Below are positions 60,199 through 60,915 of a stretch of 60,915 nt of DNA, piece by piece. The notes under the pieces were generated by a model, which saw only the letters and a list, made by a program, of their open reading frames with translations, had not been told where the DNA came from and ran no database searches. The stretch comes from Candidatus Thorarchaeota archaeon SMTZ1-45 (GTDB lineage: Archaea; Asgardarchaeota; Thorarchaeia; Thorarchaeales; Thorarchaeaceae). Within the stretch, counting starts at the first letter, position 1. Each line of letters opens with the position of its first letter. Where the stretch lies: NCBI GenBank assembly GCA_001563335.1, contig LRSL01000007.1, positions 1-60,915 of the forward strand. Reading direction: 5' to 3'. A program made the translations under genes and the position numbers.

Positions 60199-60915
60199 AT
60201 GCTATTCGGACTACCCTATTATCTAATCCTCGTCATTCCCTTGGGCGGCGCATTATTAATTCCACTAGTTGGAAGGTTTAGTGAAAAAGCAAGAGACTGG
60301 ACACCAGCATTCTTCATGGGTATTGCAATGATCCTATGTTGGTCACTTCTTCCTGATATCGGAACGACCGAGAACACCAGCTGGATGTGGATCGCTCAGC
60401 TTGGTCTTGAGTTCAGCGTCCTGCTTGATCCACTTTCCGTCATCATGGCTATTCTTGCTAGCACACTCTGTTTCCTCATCTATGTCTATAGCACAGAGTA
60501 CATGGCTCATGATGAAGACCGTATGCGCTTCCACTTCCTAATGCTCACCTTCGGAGGTGGAATGCTCACACTTGTTCTGAGCAACAACCTGCTGATTGGG
60601 TTTATCGGATGGGAGATAATGGGCTTCTGTTCCTACGGTCTCATCGGTTTCTGGAACGATAAGAGGAATCCACCTGAAAAAGATCCAACTGGCTATGAGC
60701 AGACCAATCCCTTACTCCAGTGGGAGACCGAGGGCAACTACAACAGCTACTGCGGCACAAAGGCATTCATCGTCACAAGAATTGGTGATGCCTTCATGCT
60801 GGGTGGTATCCTGTTGTTGTTCGTGTTCACTCAGACATTCATGTTCTCTGAGATGGCTGACCCAGCAGCCTCTAACCATTGGTGGGAAAATATGTCTAAT
60901 GTAGGCTTGCTGATT
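60199..60915 (+). CDS. nuoL: Complex I subunit NuoL, N-terminal 239 residues (runs off window edge)
   Basis: The frame is open to the end of the window. GFIGWEIMGFCSYGLIGFW keeps the helix 5 Glu, and KAFIVTRIGDAFMLGG is the NuoL signature. FSVLLDPLSVIMAILAS precedes them. The ATG follows GAGGTGACACAG, 10 bases after nuoM. NuoN is presumably beyond the window. NuoL carries the long lateral helix, which would be in the missing C-terminus. Confidence 0.92.
   Translation, partial: MLFGLPYYLILVIPLGGALLIPLVGRFSEKARDWTPAFFMGIAMILCWSLLPDIGTTENTSWMWIAQLGLEFSVLLDPLSVIMAILASTLCFLIYVYSTEYMAHDEDRMRFHFLMLTFGGGMLTLVLSNNLLIGFIGWEIMGFCSYGLIGFWNDKRNPPEKDPTGYEQTNPLLQWETEGNYNSYCGTKAFIVTRIGDAFMLGGILLLFVFTQTFMFSEMADPAASNHWWENMSNVGLLI

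Noticed and set aside
1..60915. CRISPR arrays, insertion sequences, rRNA or tRNA genes
   Set aside because: No regularly spaced repeats, transposase-like frames or convincing RNA genes were recognised on reading the intergenic regions. A formal scan with RNA covariance models was not possible.

Overview
The window looks like part of an archaeal chromosome. The evidence is a geranylgeranyl-reductase-type enzyme, TATA boxes placed for short or leaderless transcripts, Shine-Dalgarno sites of the GGAGGTGATC type, GTG/TTG starts, and a CXXXY-type CcmE, a variant described from archaea and some sulfate reducers. MutS/MutL, a complete-looking Ccm system, multiheme cytochrome c and a complex I cluster point to a mesophilic, respiration-capable lineage. 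An Asgard archaeon (Thor-, Heimdall- or Hodarchaeia-like) is my best guess, from overall gene content only; there is no rRNA gene to test it.

Layout. (1) 1-8.6 kb, minus strand: a partial alpha/beta hydrolase, then a tandem array of four paralogous quinone-oxidoreductase-like MDR enzymes with two decayed copies, interleaved with small membrane proteins, an ABM-like monooxygenase and a flavodoxin. (2) 8.7-22.6 kb: housekeeping and miscellaneous genes: APH-like kinase, radical SAM protein, membrane-anchored methyltransferase, MFS transporter, MutL, amidohydrolase, FSA-type transaldolase, ribulose-phosphate epimerase, DUF362 protein, MutS and an FMN reductase-like protein. (3) 22.6-37.8 kb, minus strand: ccmABCDE, three pairs of FAD-linked oxidase (GlcD-like) and CCG-domain iron-sulfur protein (GlcF/HdrD-like), a FAD amine-oxidase-like protein, a DUF2231-like membrane protein and two membrane proteins carrying one non-standard c-heme motif each. 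(4) 38.1-47.5 kb: a membrane-anchored multiheme cytochrome c, a surface (alpha/alpha)6-like protein, CcmF, geranylgeranyl reductase, polyprenyl diphosphate synthase and a MenA-like prenyltransferase. (5) 47.5-60.9 kb: two PPOX-domain proteins, a fourth CCG protein, and a complex I cluster whose NuoB is fused to the C-terminus of a GlcD-like FAD oxidase, followed by nuoA-J-K-C-D-H-I-M and the start of nuoL.

How it may work together (inference): FAD/CCG modules oxidise a 2-hydroxyacid or similar organic donor. In the fourth module the flavin domain is part of the same polypeptide as the N2-cluster subunit of complex I, and no NuoE, F or G is seen, so flavin electrons may enter complex I directly rather than from NADH. 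Menaquinone (MenA, polyprenyl synthase) and c-type cytochromes matured by the Ccm system would carry electrons onward. No terminal oxidase or reductase is certain in the window, although the multiheme cytochrome could be one. The NuoB fusion, together with substitutions at normally conserved NuoD, NuoA and NuoK residues, is the most novel signal.
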